Assembly (NCBI GenBank): GCA_013396915.1
Contig: VWZL01002554.1
Span: 89,076-153,075, forward strand
Direction: 5' to 3'
Length of the DNA: 64,000 nt
Source of the DNA: Stercorarius parasiticus
Lineage: Eukaryota > Chordata > Aves > Charadriiformes > Stercorariidae
Shown here one piece after another: positions 46,207 to 58,407 of this stretch. A program made the position numbers and the translations under genes. How positions within the stretch are numbered: the stretch's first letter is position 1; the number at the start of each line of letters is the position of its first letter. The notes beneath the pieces are model-generated. The model saw only the letters and a program-made list of their open reading frames with translations, did not search any database and was not told the origin of the DNA.

Positions 46207-46780
46207 AAGGACAGTTAATTTTTTTTGGAGAAGGGGGGGATAAGGCGAGAGTTCCAAGACAGCAATAGCTCCTCTGAATGCAGGATCAAAACTGTGGCAT
46301 GAATGGGAATGGAACTTTTTTTTTTTTTCCCTGGGTTACTGTCCAAGATAGGTCCAGTTATCCTATATCCAGTTCTTAGATTCATTTATTTTTAGAAATG
46401 GGGACTTACAGGTCAGTAAAATAGATGGCAAAGTTCTGTCCTCTGTCAGACATCATCTGTTGTGAGCTGAATGGCTACACGGGACTGATCATTTCTAAGA
46501 TTTACAGAGGCATATACACTTCTCTTCAAGGAAGCAAGTTCTTGAGCAAGAAGAGAGGAAGGTGAAGGGAGAGCTTTCCGTTTGGATTTCCATTTTCAGT
46601 TTTACATTCTGGAAACAAATTGCCTTACTCTAGATTTTTTTTGAAGGGTGTCATATGCCTTAAATATTGTTTGGGGGTGTGTGTGTCTCATTTTGAAATA
46701 TAAAACATTTGAAAAAATTCAAGTTGTTCTGTGTCTTGTGAGATCACATTTTCTCATGAATCTGTTTGGTTTTTCTTTAG

Positions 46781-46806
46781 ATATTAAAGAAGAAACTAAT
46801 GACTGA
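46781..46806 (+). CDS. NOBOX: Candidate alternative NOBOX last exon
   Basis: A very good acceptor (ggtttttctttag) precedes at...ttaaagaagaaactaatgac and a stop codon (46804-46806). Spliced from 46198 it keeps phase and encodes the ending DIKEETND, which has a psi-K-x-E motif (IKEE) and recalls the AKEE near the mammalian C-terminus. The donor gtaact is weaker than consensus. An AATAAA follows 211 nt later. Confidence 0.5.
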
Positions 46807-47016
46807 AGCTGTACTCTGAGGCGAAAAAAAAAACAAAGGAAGAGGAAACATTACTATTTTAAAATCTGCAAGATAAGAAGAGACAAAAAGAGAGATGAGA
46901 AAAGTAATATTTGCAACAGAAGCATTTTTTATTTCTTTTTTTGGTTTGTATTTTTTTTTTGTTATTGTTGCCATGATTATTTTCCTGCTGAGGAAAGAAG
47001 CAGGGGAATTACAATC

Positions 47017-47022
47017 AATAAA
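47017..47022 (+). terminator. NOBOX: Likely NOBOX poly(A) signal
   Basis: AATAAA (tcaataaaag) is 811 nt after the exon 8 stop, or 211 nt after the alternative stop, followed by ttcttgttttttgc, a U/G-rich element as expected downstream of a cleavage site. Confidence 0.6.
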
Positions 47023-47035
47023 AGCTTCTGGTCTC

Positions 47036-49422
47036 TTGTTTTTTGCAAATCTCCTGACTTTATTCTTCGTAATGAATTCCAGTCTTGAGGAGCTCACAGT
47101 CAGGAAAGAGCTGATACAGGCACCAGAACCCCATAGGTAGGTAGAAATTCCAGATCATGAAAGAGTCAGAAGGTATGGCTGGTATCCTGGAATATGTGGG
47201 AAGAGAGCCCAGGAAGAATAAGACGTACGCAAAACAGGATGAGGAACCGCAGCAGCTACACCGAATTTTAGGGACTCCAGATAGTGCAAGAAGTGTCATG
47301 GGAAGTCCAGCATTGATTTGGTGTTTGCTAGGCTTGAATTACTTCTTAAAAAAAAAAAAAAAAAATCAATATAAAACTATAACAATAAATGGCAGCAAAA
47401 CTGTAACTATAAATGCCAGTAGCGTGAACAGATCTCTGTCAGAGATTAATTGGTTTAGCATCCTGTTTGAATTTTAGATGGGTTTGAATGCCTGAGGATT
47501 GTATTGTTCAAGATTTTTTACGAAGTAGTTGATAAATATTTGGTGGGTACTGCTTTCTTGTGATATTTGGTCATCATCTCTGGGACAAACTCAACAGTTT
47601 ATTGCTGAGGTGGCTCAGTTATTTCAAAAGAGGTTAACTGTCTTTTTCAGTTAACAGGAACTGTGGAGGGTTTACGTGCGTATGCCTTGCATTTAAGTCT
47701 GCATCCTGTTGGGATGTATTGCAGTTTAATCTGACAGGATGTTTCATAACTGAGTCTTTTCTCTTGCATTCCTCAAATCTTGGTGTGGGAATATCACGCT
47801 GCAGCGTTAGCAGGAGTAGCTGTGTAGAGCAAACGATCTTGGCTTGATAGTCTCAGCTTCTGCTTTACCTGGGACTGTCAGCCTGGGAAATAGATCTGAA
47901 ATCAGCTGCCAGCTGCAGTAGCAGAGGACTCAAGTGAAGACCGTTTACTGTGGTACAATAAATGGCTGCAGGCCCTAGGAACCGTGGTTCCCAAATGAAC
48001 TTTAACCACCTGAATGTGTGGGATATGTAATACAAGTGGCTAAAATGCGTGTCAGACTCTCACCCTGTCCTTGTGAGGAAAGATTGGTGGTTTAGGAAGC
48101 TCAGGTGCATTTTCTTCGGTGCTTTCTGTGTTTAACCCTGAGTCTTTGCACTGTCTTTTGGGCAAGGCCTGAATAATTTTGATATTTACAATGGTCTGGG
48201 TGCCCCTCTTGTACCTGGTGAAGGTAAGCATTGTCAGGTTGTTTGTTTCAACTTCTCCACAGTCTGTTCATAAGGAGTGTCTGGCAGGAGTTGAACGCTG
48301 CTGCTCCTCTCCTTTTTCTTTCTCCTGTGTCTTATAAAACACTGATTTATGTCTGGCAGTGGCTGCAGACTGCTGAAGACTAAGCAGTATAGTCAGGCAC
48401 AGATTTATATCGCGAATCTGCAGATTTGTATAGAGATTCTGGAATTTTCATTTCCTAGAGCAATAGTTTATTGCCATCTGCAGCAGGCTGAGAACTGGCA
48501 GGGAATGTGTGTTAGTTCACGCTTGTTTCACTTAGCCACAGCTGAACAGCCTAAACCAATATTTCCAAGAGGTGTGAATGAGAGTTTTCATTGCAATTAC
48601 AAGTGCGCTCTGAAAACTGTTAATGGTGGCGGCGGCAGAATTCTTCATAGCTAGGGCTGGCTGTGAATCTTCCCTGGATCCAAAAACAACCCTTCCAGGA
48701 GATAAAAAGGACAAAACCAACAGCAGCATGCCAGCTTGTCCATGTCCACCTTCCCCTCCTCTTACAGAAAAGAAAAAAAGAATTTAGGGTGTTCTGTGAG
48801 AAACTTTTATTTTTGGAAATACTTCTTTTGGATGTTGTTTGGTGGCACAAATATGCAGCCAGCTTGCATATTCTGCTCATGACATTTCCCATAAAAATGT
48901 CATTTGGACATTCAGTATCACAAAGTGCTGTGTGACAAAATCCCAAAAATTTGGGAGATTGAATGAGTGCAGTGAAATTTTTGAACTGGAAAATCTTTTG
49001 CATTCAAGCTTTTGGATAAAATGTAGGCTTCTTTGGGTATGGTTTGATTCATTTCCATGATTGTAATTTTAAAATCTGCGAGGTTCAATTGAGCTTGAAG
49101 TTTTGAATTGAGATTTCCTTCATGTCACTGTTAACAGGTGGAGGAAAGAGTGGGTACTTGGGAGTACACGGATAGCCAGATTCATCCCTTCTGTGATTTC
49201 AGTGACTTTGCTGGAGCTAAACCAAGGTTAATCTACTCCACAGGTACACAGATGTTTTTTTTTCCCGGGTGCTGCCACTGGCAGAAGCAGCAACAGCCCT
49301 TGACCATGTGCCAGGCCACATGCCAAGGTGAAGAGTCTATTATGCCTGCAGTACACTCTGCACCGATATCTTGGAATCTCACTGTGCTATTTTCCTTGCT
49401 GCAACCTATGTTTAGTAAAATT
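47036..49422. other. Intergenic, nothing recognised
   Basis: This is A/T-rich sequence with a poly-A run at 47347-47365. The short open frames on both strands lack similarity to known proteins or paired splice sites. Confidence 0.6.
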
Positions 49423-49572
49423 AGAATCATAGAATCGTTATGGTTGGATGAGACACTTAAAATCATCAAGTCCAACCATTAACTTAACACTGCCAAAACC
49501 ACCACTAAACCATGTCCCTCAGCACTACGTCTACACGGCTTTTAAATACCTCCAGGGATGACAACTCATCTG
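49423..49572 (-). mobile_element. CR1 LINE 3' end fragment, reversed
   Basis: It begins with agaatcatagaatcgttatg (the inverted terminal repeat), then aaaatcatcaagtccaacca and ctaaaccatgtccctcagca, the reverse complement of the CR1 3' end. It is about 150 bp and severely 5'-truncated. Confidence 0.9.
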
Positions 49573-51112
49573 GAGGCTCATTTTTTTAGGGTGGCAGGAT
49601 CAAAATTCAAAACACCATGGCTTCTTGGCTGTGGCATCTTCTTTTTTGAAGTGAGGAATTATTTTGTCTCTTTGTTGTAATTTTAACTGGAAGTGCCAAG
49701 CTGAGTAGTCAGAATTATGAAGCAAGTCAGACTTGGTGCAAATGGATATAGCTGTGTGTGATATCAAGTATTGGCTTTGTGTTTTTCCTAATTAATTAAG
49801 AGGTTTTATGAGGTGGAAAGCCAAATTGTGGATATGCATATTTGTATTGGTCTAATTCAGTACCATTGTTGTTAAGACTGGAAACGAGAGCGAGGATATT
49901 GTCACAAGCACGTTGCCACAGAAGGAGGGTTTTGTCCAGTTACCCAAAGTGTGGCCCTTCAGCCGAACAGTACACACACACACAGTCTCACATAGGCGTA
50001 TCTATCCTCTATATTGCATGTTTTAACATAATTAGACTGCTAATCTTCTGCTACATCTAATTAGCTGGTGGATAAACAGGTGAATTTGGCATATTAACCT
50101 TTTCCTATGTGCCTTAGCCAGCAAGTAGACATTATGTTCTACAAAAAACTCCTGTTTTATGTGCTGAGAGTACATAAAACCTCATAAACTAACTCTTCTG
50201 TTTTAGTTAAAAAAAAAAAAAAAGAGAAATCTTTTCTTACAGACCTCTCAGTTTCTGTAAAGTGGCATACATCAGAAAGTATCAACGTTTGAAATTGCCA
50301 AGGTATTTTTTTGCATTGCTCATTATAAAGATTGCTACAAATAGCATGAGAAAATAATCTATTGCTGAACAGTAAATATTGATTTTTCTTCGTGTTGCTG
50401 TGCTAAGCACAGGAACAATACATTAAAAAACAAAACCAAACCCCAAATCCATTATCTGACAGTGCCATGCATCTTCATAGCTAGATGCTGACAAGCGTGG
50501 AAGCACCTGTGATGCCTCAATTAGCTTAATGATAATCATGCCTTCAGAACTGATGATAGAACTGCCAGATGAGACTGCACAGCGTAAGATGCACCAGAGC
50601 CAGCACGGAGGGACCCGGGGACGCATTGCTCGACTCTTCTTGTGTGTCCCGCACCCCCACACCTGTGTGAGTCCATCAGGCAAGGGCTGGTAAATCTTGA
50701 ACATTAAGCTTCACAGAGACCAGGGTTGTGATACCAGCCCGCTAAGGGCTGTCGCTGGAGAAATGGAGAAATGAAAAGTGTTTGATTTTCTGGCAAGGCA
50801 GCTTAAAGGTTCCAGTTATATACAGGCATAAATGCCACCCTCTTGGGACACTTCTTGTGCCCTCTCTGCTTACTATATGCGTTTTTACAACATCTAGAAC
50901 AAGGGGGTGAAGTTCCTCGTTTGGTTTCTTTTCAGGCATGTCGAGCAAAATGTGAAGAAGAGAGAAAGCAGCAGCCTGTTTTGCCTGCGAAGTGCCCCTC
51001 TGGGGTCCGCCTCACCTTCTGGTCCTGGGAGAGAGGGACCCCAGCTCCTCCGTGTCATTTTTTGGGGAGGGGAACCGGTATCTGTTTCTTCTATGGGAAG
51101 GTGGTTTCCTCC
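49573..51112. other. Intergenic, nothing recognised
   Basis: It contains a short CA tract (about 49971-49983) and a 15-nt A run near 50210-50223. No supported gene or named repeat is seen. Confidence 0.55.
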
Positions 51113-51885
51113 TGTCCTGGTTTGAGGTAAAACAGAACCAATTTTTTTCTCGGTGATTTTACTTTCCGGTTAAGCCTCTTCTAACCCTCTAAAACTAAGG
51201 GTGTGTTTTTCAGTGTCTGCTTCAAGCACTGTTAACAGCTGGTGTTTATAGTTAATATCAAGGAATGGTTCGCAGAGAGGCTCCTGCTTATACTTATTTC
51301 TATAACAGCCAAGGTCAGCTAACTTTGTTATATGCCCCATTGGAGGGTTGGAAATGGAAGAGCGTAGAGGGGTCGCAACTGTGGGGAGGAGAGGACAGGA
51401 CAGGTGACCCAAAACTGACCAACGGGGTATTCCATCCCATCTGCATCATGCTTAGTGTAAAGCTGAGGGATCAAAGGTTCAGCTCCCTTCCCTCAATGGC
51501 TGGCGTCCGAGGAGGACTCTGTCTGTTTGTCTGCCTTTGATCCCAATCCATGCGTTCCTGAATCCAGATCCGGAATCCAGTTCCCATCCGTCGCTGAGTC
51601 CAGTATCCAGTCCAGGAAAGTCTAGGACTTTCCCAGTGCCGGCCAGTGACGTGATAGTCATCCTGGGAGCTTGATACAGTTTTGTATATATATTGTATAT
51701 ATGTCATTATTTTCTTATTAATATTATCTTTTAATTATTCTATTACTAATACTTCATTAATATCATTTAGTTTCTTTTCAACTCACTAGTCTCTCTCATT
51801 TTCTTTCCTCTCCTCTGAAGGGGAGAGATGTTAAAGACGGTGTCTGTCATTCCTTTTAGTGGCCAGCCCAGCCCAAACCACAACA
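51113..51885 (+). mobile_element. Solo LTR of an avian ERVL-type endogenous retrovirus
   Basis: The segment starts TGTCCTGGTTTGAGG and ends AAACCACAACA, the terminal sequences of a widespread avian ERVL LTR group. It contains the characteristic internal block gacccaaaactgaccaacgg then ggtattccatcc, and near the 3' end an ATT/TTA-rich tract. It is about 773 bp and no internal viral coding region flanks it, so it is a solo LTR. Flanking bases (cctcc and tatct) do not form an evident target duplication. Confidence 0.85.
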
Positions 51886-51969
51886 TATCTATTTACCTGC
51901 ACAGGGAAATCACACATCTGCTTCTNTGGCAAGATGAAGCATTCAGGGTCTAATTTTACTACTGTTGGA

Positions 51970-52039
51970 TTCCTTTTTTTTTTTTTCTTTTTTTTTTTTT
52001 ATTTTTATTTTGCTTTATTTTTATTTTTTTCTTTTCCCC
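51970..52039. repeat. Poly-T/pyrimidine tract
   Basis: About 70 nt of nearly pure T with scattered a/c/g, ending in cttttccccc. It follows the solo LTR by 85 nt and may be a degraded A-tail on the minus strand. No attached retrogene was identified. Confidence 0.7.
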
Positions 52040-52150
52040 CGCCTTCCTCAGGGCATGCCACAGTGAGAGGCAGGTCAGAGAAGCGGTGGCAGGTTGTGCC
52101 CTGACCCACCACCACGGGCCGGGCAGCCCTGCGTCTTCACATCTGGGGTC

Positions 52151-52300
52151 ACACCTGCCTGTAGGCCCCCTTTAGGTACTGGAAGGCCACTATAAGGTCT
52201 CCCTGGAGCCTCTTCTTCTCCAGGCTGAACAACCCCAACTCTCTCAGCCTGTCCTGATAGGAGAGGTGCTCCAGCCCTCTGATCATTTTTGTGAGGGGGG
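52151..52300 (-). mobile_element. CR1 LINE internal fragment, reversed
   Basis: Read on the minus strand it gives the CR1 order aatgatcagagggctggagc, gacaggctgagagagttggg, ttcagcctggagaagaagag and ccttccagtacctaaagg. It has neither the 5' part nor the 3' terminal repeat. Confidence 0.88.
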
Positions 52301-52852
52301 GCTCGGCGCCTTCCGTTGCTGCCCAGGTGCCTCCTTGCACCTCCATGTGGCTCCAGAAGATGTTGTAAAATCAAAACATTGTGATGCGTGGTGATAGGCG
52401 GTGGCGAGAGCCTCTTGTTTGGAGCTCGTAAGTGTGTTTGTGTCCACGCAACATCCCTGCTGCCGGCGCCGCTGCTGCCTGGCATCTGCTCCAGCTGCGC
52501 CCCTGCAGCTTTCATCCCATGAATGACCTGTGGGCTTCAGGCTACCTGGCAGCCCCGTGGCAGCCTACGCTGGCAGGAGGGTGAGTGAGGGCAAGAGGCT
52601 GCCAGCCACCACTTTTAATCTCTCTTTTGTTTTTTCATGCTGGTGTTGGCATGCTGAGGTGTTACACACCCGTCCTCTGAGCTCACCTTCACATTTCGCT
52701 GGGAATTTCAGGCTGCGGTCTGCCTGAAATTCTACTGATGCTGTCAGAGCCCTTCTCGTAAGCCAGCAGCTTCTGGGCACCTGCTTAATTTGAGCCTCTG
52801 TTGGGGAAGAACGAACCGAAATATAGGAAAGACATGGACCTGTTGGAGCAGT
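52301..52852. other. Spacer between inverted CR1 fragments
   Basis: About 550 bp of moderately GC-rich unique-looking sequence between oppositely oriented CR1 pieces. No gene is supported. Confidence 0.5.
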
Positions 52853-52985
52853 TCCAGAGGAGGGCCACAAAAATGATCAGAGGGCTGGAGCACCTATGAG
52901 GACAGGCTGAGAGAGTTGGGGTTGTTCAGCCTGGAGAAGAGAAGGCTCCGAGGAGACCTTATAGCAGCTTTCCAGTACCTAAAGG
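52853..52985 (+). mobile_element. CR1 LINE internal fragment
   Basis: It runs cacaaaaatgatcagagggc, gacaggctgagagagttggg and so on to ctttccagtacctaaagg, and stops at the ambiguous base 52986. It is the inverted partner of 52151-52300. Confidence 0.9.
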
Positions 52986-52986
52986 N

Positions 52987-53168
52987 GTGAAGAACTTCTT
53001 CCTAACGTCCAGTCTGAATTGTCCCATCTCTAGTTTTAATCCATTCCCTCTAGTCCTACCATTACCTGACATCCTAAAAAGTCCCTCACCAGCTCTCTTG
53101 TAGGCCCCCTTAAGATACTGGTAGGCCACTATAAGGTCTCCTCAGAGCCTTCTTTTCTCCAGACTGAA
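52987..53168 (-). mobile_element. CR1 LINE fragment, reversed, inserted within a + strand CR1
   Basis: On the minus strand it reads from tctggagaaaagaaggctct through ctaccagtatcttaaggggg and ggtaggactagagggaatgg to aggaagaagttcttcac. It lacks the 3' terminal repeat and lies between two + strand CR1 pieces (52853-52985 and 53169-53425). Confidence 0.85.
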
Positions 53169-53425
53169 TGGATAGGATATAAGGAAGAAATTTTTCTTAT
53201 AAGGAAGAAATTTTTCACGATGAGGGTGGTGAAACACTGGCACAGGTTGCCCAGAGAGGTGGTAGATGTGCCATCCCCAGAAACGTTCAAGATCAGGCTG
53301 GATGGGGCTCTGAGCGACCTGAAGGTGTTGAAGATGTCCCTGCTCATTGCACGGGGGGTTGGACTAGATGGTATTTAAGGGTCCCCTCCAACCCAAACTA
53401 TTTGATGATTCTATGATTCTATGAA
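53169..53425 (+). mobile_element. CR1 LINE 3' end
   Basis: It runs ggatataaggaagaaatttt ... ggttgcccagagaggtggta ... ggttggactagatggtattt and ends gattctatgattctatga. A 19-nt local duplication (ttataaggaagaaatttttc-like) is seen near its start. It is likely the continuation of 52853-52985. Confidence 0.9.
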
Positions 53426-56400
53426 AATAGTTTCCTCAGAGACCCTTATTGAGAGAGGTCCCCACCCCGAGTCCCGGCTCTGTGCTCCAGCGTGGGGGTG
53501 GTGGGGTGGCTGGAGCACATCTCTGGGGAGCTGCCAGGCTGGCACAGGGGGCTGTGCCCCAGCGCCCGCCAGCTCCACCGGCCAGGGCCAGTGAGAGGAG
53601 TTCAGAACAGCAAAAACACCCAATGAAGGCCAGCAGCTGGCGTGGTTGTGGGGCGGCAGGGCTGTGGACTGGCCTGTGGGACGCTGCAGGCGGCTGCTGC
53701 CTGCCATCCCACACAGGGTGGCAGCCCGCTTGGCCGGCTGGCTTGTTTACACTCCCTCCGTTTGCAACAACAAAGGCTGGCCCGTAATAATGTTTCCCAT
53801 AATTTCTGTTTGCTGTTCCCTGCGGAAGGGTCACGGTTTATTTTTACAGCAACCTTCCAATTTTGTAAAGCACCTTCCTGTTTGTGCAACGCTCCTCACA
53901 GTGGCAGAGGAATACGTGCCCTCCCCACGAGATGTGACTCCGGAGAAACGCTGCCCGATGCATCTGGAGGCATGCTCTTTGCTGATTCATTTTGTTAATG
54001 GCTCAGAAAGAAAAGCCCTTTGTGTACAGATGAGTGACTAGCTGCCGATGTATCATAAAGCAAAAGTCATTGCCTCGTTTTTCTTCTTCTTTTTTTTTTT
54101 TTCCCCCAAACTAGGCTCCCCACCCCGCCAGAGGTGCCTGACTGAGTCATTCCACTGATTTAAAACGTCATTTTGAACTTTGCCTACACAAAGGGAGGAA
54201 ACGGGAAGGGAATCCCTGTCTCCCTGCCTCCCTATAGGGAAGACTTGCCCTGTGGTGCCGGGCTGCTCCCACGGGAGAGCTTCTGCGTGGGAGGAAAGAG
54301 AGAGCAACGCTTGCAGGAACATGCAGCTCTCCTCTCTCCTGTGGCTACAAAGCCACTGAATAAAGGTGGAAAAGAGAGGGTGAAGTGGGAAGAGGCAGGG
54401 GTGGGCAGCGGGAAGGGGATGCAGCGCTGCCTGGTCCAACAGGCAGGAGGAAGCTGCCTGGGCAGGGGGGAAGGCTGGTGGGAAGCCCCGGGGCTGTGTT
54501 AGGCTGCTGTGCATATTGCAGGAGTTGTCTGGTCAAGGTGGCTAGAAATTAGAAGCCCCGTGAGAAACGGGCTTCATTCCTCTCTGACTTAATTCATTGT
54601 GAAATGAAATAGTTTCTGCCCCAAGCCAGAGCCAGCCCGGTTGGGAGGACGGGGCACGCAGGCTGGAGGCGTGGGTGCAGACACCGCAGGAGATACAGCA
54701 ACATCGTTCCTCTGCTAGAGGATGCTTGGCTATTTCACAGGAGAGAGTCTCCAGCAGCATCGCTGGCATCTCGAGAGGAAGGCGATCGCATCCACGAAAA
54801 CAAGGAGGAGAGAGAAGTGCTTCCCTCCAGCCTGGAGGAAGGTCGCCAAGTCCTACGGGGATTTAAAGCATCCTTTTGCTGATCTTGGCGATGGCCCAGC
54901 CAGTGGGCTTGGCTTTGGTGAAAGCTGTTTTTCGGGGCATTTGCTCTGGAGCCTGAGCAGGTTCCAGTCTGGTGGGCAAGACTCCTCCTGCGGGCAAAGC
55001 TCCCGGTAAGTAAGTGTGCTGGACACGGTGTAGACCTGCCCAGGCTGGGGGACTGTAAGCACAGGAAAAAAATAAAATAAAAAAAAATAAAAGGAGGAGG
55101 AGGAGGAGAGGGAACTCCCTGTTCTGCTCTGAGAAGCGACTGCGTAAATGTGATGCTGCCGGAAAAAATGCTAAAATAAGAGTTGTTTCTGTTAAACTTA
55201 CTGGCTCTGCAAAACCCAACCTAGCCAGGGGAAAATGAGCGAGGCACTCTGAGCCCACACATCAGCAGCTGAAGTAACTTCCTGGTTCAGGAGCACCTTT
55301 TGCCCTCAAAGGTATTTGTAGAAAATTAGCCACAACATAGTTTCACTAACATAAACAGGATCTGCTGTCTGGAGAGGGTGCGGAGGCACGTGTGGAATTC
55401 TCTAGGACTTTTTTACTGGCAATTGTACAAAATGTACAAAATGGAAAATATCCTGCCTGAAACGGAGCTTCCAGGCAGAAAACAAAACCCAACTTAAGAG
55501 GCGTTCTGCAGAGCATAGCCGATGTGCAGGCAGTGACAGGTGGCGGTAACAGCGCCTTGCACAGTCACTGTCAGAGGGTACAGCAGCGCTTTAAAAAGTG
55601 TAAATGTTTCACCTCAAAAAAAAACGCAGAAAATTATTTCAGTTAATAGAGCTGAGCATTCAAAAATTGGGAAACGCTGCTATGAAGGTGCAACTTTTAT
55701 TCAGCCTCTTTTGTGCCTATGCATACGTGATCTTGTAATTAAAGGCTATTTTTAGCTCAGAACCTCTGTCTCAGCCAATGAGTAGGTAGGTAGTAATTTG
55801 GATTTTTTCAGTCTTTTCAGCCAGTGTGTGACCGAGGCCATGTAATCTTAATTCCTCACTGAGTAGTTAATAATTTCCATGTGGCATTTTGGTCATGCTC
55901 ATCAGCATTGTTGGTCAGTGTCCCACAAACATGAAAGTACTCACATAACACCCTGCAGGAACAGGGGGCGTTATTAACAGCTCTCTCCTACAGCCTCGCT
56001 TCACAGCTTTGGAGCTCAGGCACAAAGAAGTTAAAGTTCAAAACCGGGTGCTGACAATGGACCCAGAGAATGGAGGCATAATTCTTCAGGAGGTGCCACG
56101 TTTTGCAGCCCATGGCTCTTACAGATTTCAGCTGCTGCCATGTGGGCCCAGCACCCCACGTAAAGTACTTTATTTAGTAAACTCAGAAAATGAGGAATAC
56201 AGAAAGAGCCCAACTGTGTGACTCGCCCCACATCACTTCGGGCCTGAAGGAGGGCAGCATCAGTGTATCTTCATCGCAAGACCATTCTTTCTCTTCCCTG
56301 AGCTCCTTGATTTTGTTCATTAGAGCCGACACGCTCCTGGCAAAAGGGAAGCACAGATCTTGCAGATCTGTATCGCAATTCACGCGCACATTAGAGGTTT

Positions 56401-58407
56401 CCTCCATGCTCTTCTGAGGTTGCAGTCTTAATTTCATTTATTCTCTATTCTTGGTTGTTCTTTTTTTTTTTTTTTTTTTTTAAAAAAAAAGGTCAAAAGC
56501 TACAGTTCATGGTGCGGCGTCATAACTGCCATGTAATGATCATCAGAAGGTTGGAGTCTTTGATTTCATCATTTGAGCTAAAGAGCCAGCTGACAGACCT
56601 TTCTGTAGTGCCAGCGGTTCAAGCTAGAAGAGCCCTTTATATCTTTTAGTCTGATATCCTCTTTATCTGGGCCATTACATTTTCTCCCAGACATTACCTG
56701 TTCCTGTCATTCCCCACAACTTGTTCTCGCTCGTCTTTATCCTTATACCTCTGCATAAGGCTCTGCATTTGCCTTCCCCACTGTGTTTCTAGCGCTGACC
56801 CTTTCCTCCATCCCCAGTTTTATTCCCTTCCCTTTCTTTCCCAGCCCCTCTCTTCAGCTTCGTATCCCCTGATGCCGCTCTCACCTTTTTCTCTCTTTGG
56901 CTGTCATCCTGCTCCAGGTCACAGCACAGGACAGCAGGGAGAAGCGTTCTGTTCTGCTTCCAGCAAACACTTATTGCATTATTTTAAAAGGATGCCAGAA
57001 AGGGGAGTGAGGGTGGAAGGAGAATGTGGTGCCCTCAGCCCCTGCTCATCCACTCAGGGTTACATTGGCCGGGGCCCTCCCCCAGGATTTTGGAGAAGCG
57101 CCTCCAGCTCCGTTGCTGCCTGGCAGCTTTGAGGACTGGCACAAAGAAAGAGGTCACTGGCTACGCTGGGATTTTTTCATTTTTCTATTGAAACAAAACA
57201 AGGAAAATCAAAAAGGTCCCAAAGGGAGGAGCGTGAGCCTCCCTGTACCATCCTGGGGATGCAGAGGCCCAGCCGCGCTAAGTATTTCCTTATAAAAGAG
57301 GTCATTGTGTAAAATGCACGAATGCTCTTGGAACTGCTCTCTCTCTTCTCCCAGCTCCGAGAAGTGCCACAACTGAGCTGCAAAAAGTCACGCGTCTCGC
57401 CGAGCATCAAGCTGTCCTGCATATTGCAACACCAGGATGGCAACGGAGGCGTGGGTGTGAGAAAACCTGCTCTCGTCGCTGCAGCACAGCAAGAGGTTTC
57501 TGCATCATCTGGCACCTTTTGCTGGTGTGTCATGTGCTGTTTCTACAGGAACTTGGCAACGTACCCAAGACAGCGAGTTTTACAGCGTGGTCCTGTGAAG
57601 TCTGCCGGGGAGTATTTAGTATCAACCTGGGAGAATGAACATGAACCAGGTAACCAGGAGGGCTGACTAGAGATAAAACTTCAAGGCTGCCTACCAGGAC
57701 ACCCAAAACCAGATCAATAGGTTTTACGCAGCGGATACACCTCCTGAGATGAATAGCTGGGCACTTGGGATACCAGCAAGGATCCAAAAAGTCTGCCTCC
57801 CTTGATGGCCCCCGCTCTGAAAACCCCTTCAGCGAGGCACCCTGGGTTAGGGCAACGCCTGGGCACCGGGTGACTCCCAGCCAGGAGGGGCTGGGAGCAC
57901 TGGGGGAGGTTAAGGCAGGTAAACCACCGACCAGGATTGCCTTTTATGTTTTCTTCACTTGCAACGTGGTGTTCCCACACTCGCCCTAAGGACCAGCCTT
58001 GCTTGAAGTCTTGCTAGAGAGATTCTGTTTGTGTTTCATTGGGAAGCCTGGGGGTGGCAGGGGAAAAGGCTAGGTGAATCTGAATGAAACCAGCAAATTT
58101 GCAGGGTGTTGTCCCACCAGAGGCAAAAAACTGGAGCAGAGGGATATTTGCAGGCGTGCCTGAAAGACTGGTACCTCAGGACACGTTTCAGTAGCCTGGA
58201 TGCTTCGTGGCAGTCTACAATTGGGCTGTGCCAGGTCTGATGCTTTCAGGTTTTAGCTCACCCTGGTTTCCCTCCAGAAGAGCATGCATTACCCTGCACA
58301 AAGCTGATGGCAGAGGTGTGCCATGGGCCAGGGTGAACCAGGGCCTCAAGGGGGTTGAGAAAGCCCGGTCTCCTCCATCCAGCCTGCAAACGATAACACA
58401 TGAAGTA
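53426..58407. other. Intergenic, nothing firmly recognised
   Basis: It contains AAAT and GGA simple runs (55072-55110) and a T22-A9 tract (56461-56491). Open frames on both strands look like chance frames in GC-rich stretches (53.4-54.5 kb, 57.0-57.9 kb). A TTG-initiated frame at 56009-56221 is unsupported. Confidence 0.55.
56461..56491. repeat. T22-A9 homopolymer junction
   Basis: About 22 T directly followed by 9 A, a self-complementary low-complexity tract. It may be a degraded tail junction or an assembly-prone site. Confidence 0.7.

Larger units (their letters stand above)
46207..47035 (+). other. NOBOX: NOBOX 3' UTR or final intron and 3' UTR
   Basis: No further long coding frame is seen. 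It has T/A-rich stretches (46318-46329, 46820-46830), the candidate last exon at 46781 and the AATAAA at 47017-47022. Confidence 0.55.

Noticed and set aside
56009..56221. 70-codon frame that looked protein-like (VLTMDPENGGIILQEVPRF)
   Set aside because: There is no ATG at its start, no paired splice sites and no family. Its end (gaggaatacag ... tgactcgcccca) vaguely resembles a reversed, decayed MIR, which is too weak to annotate.
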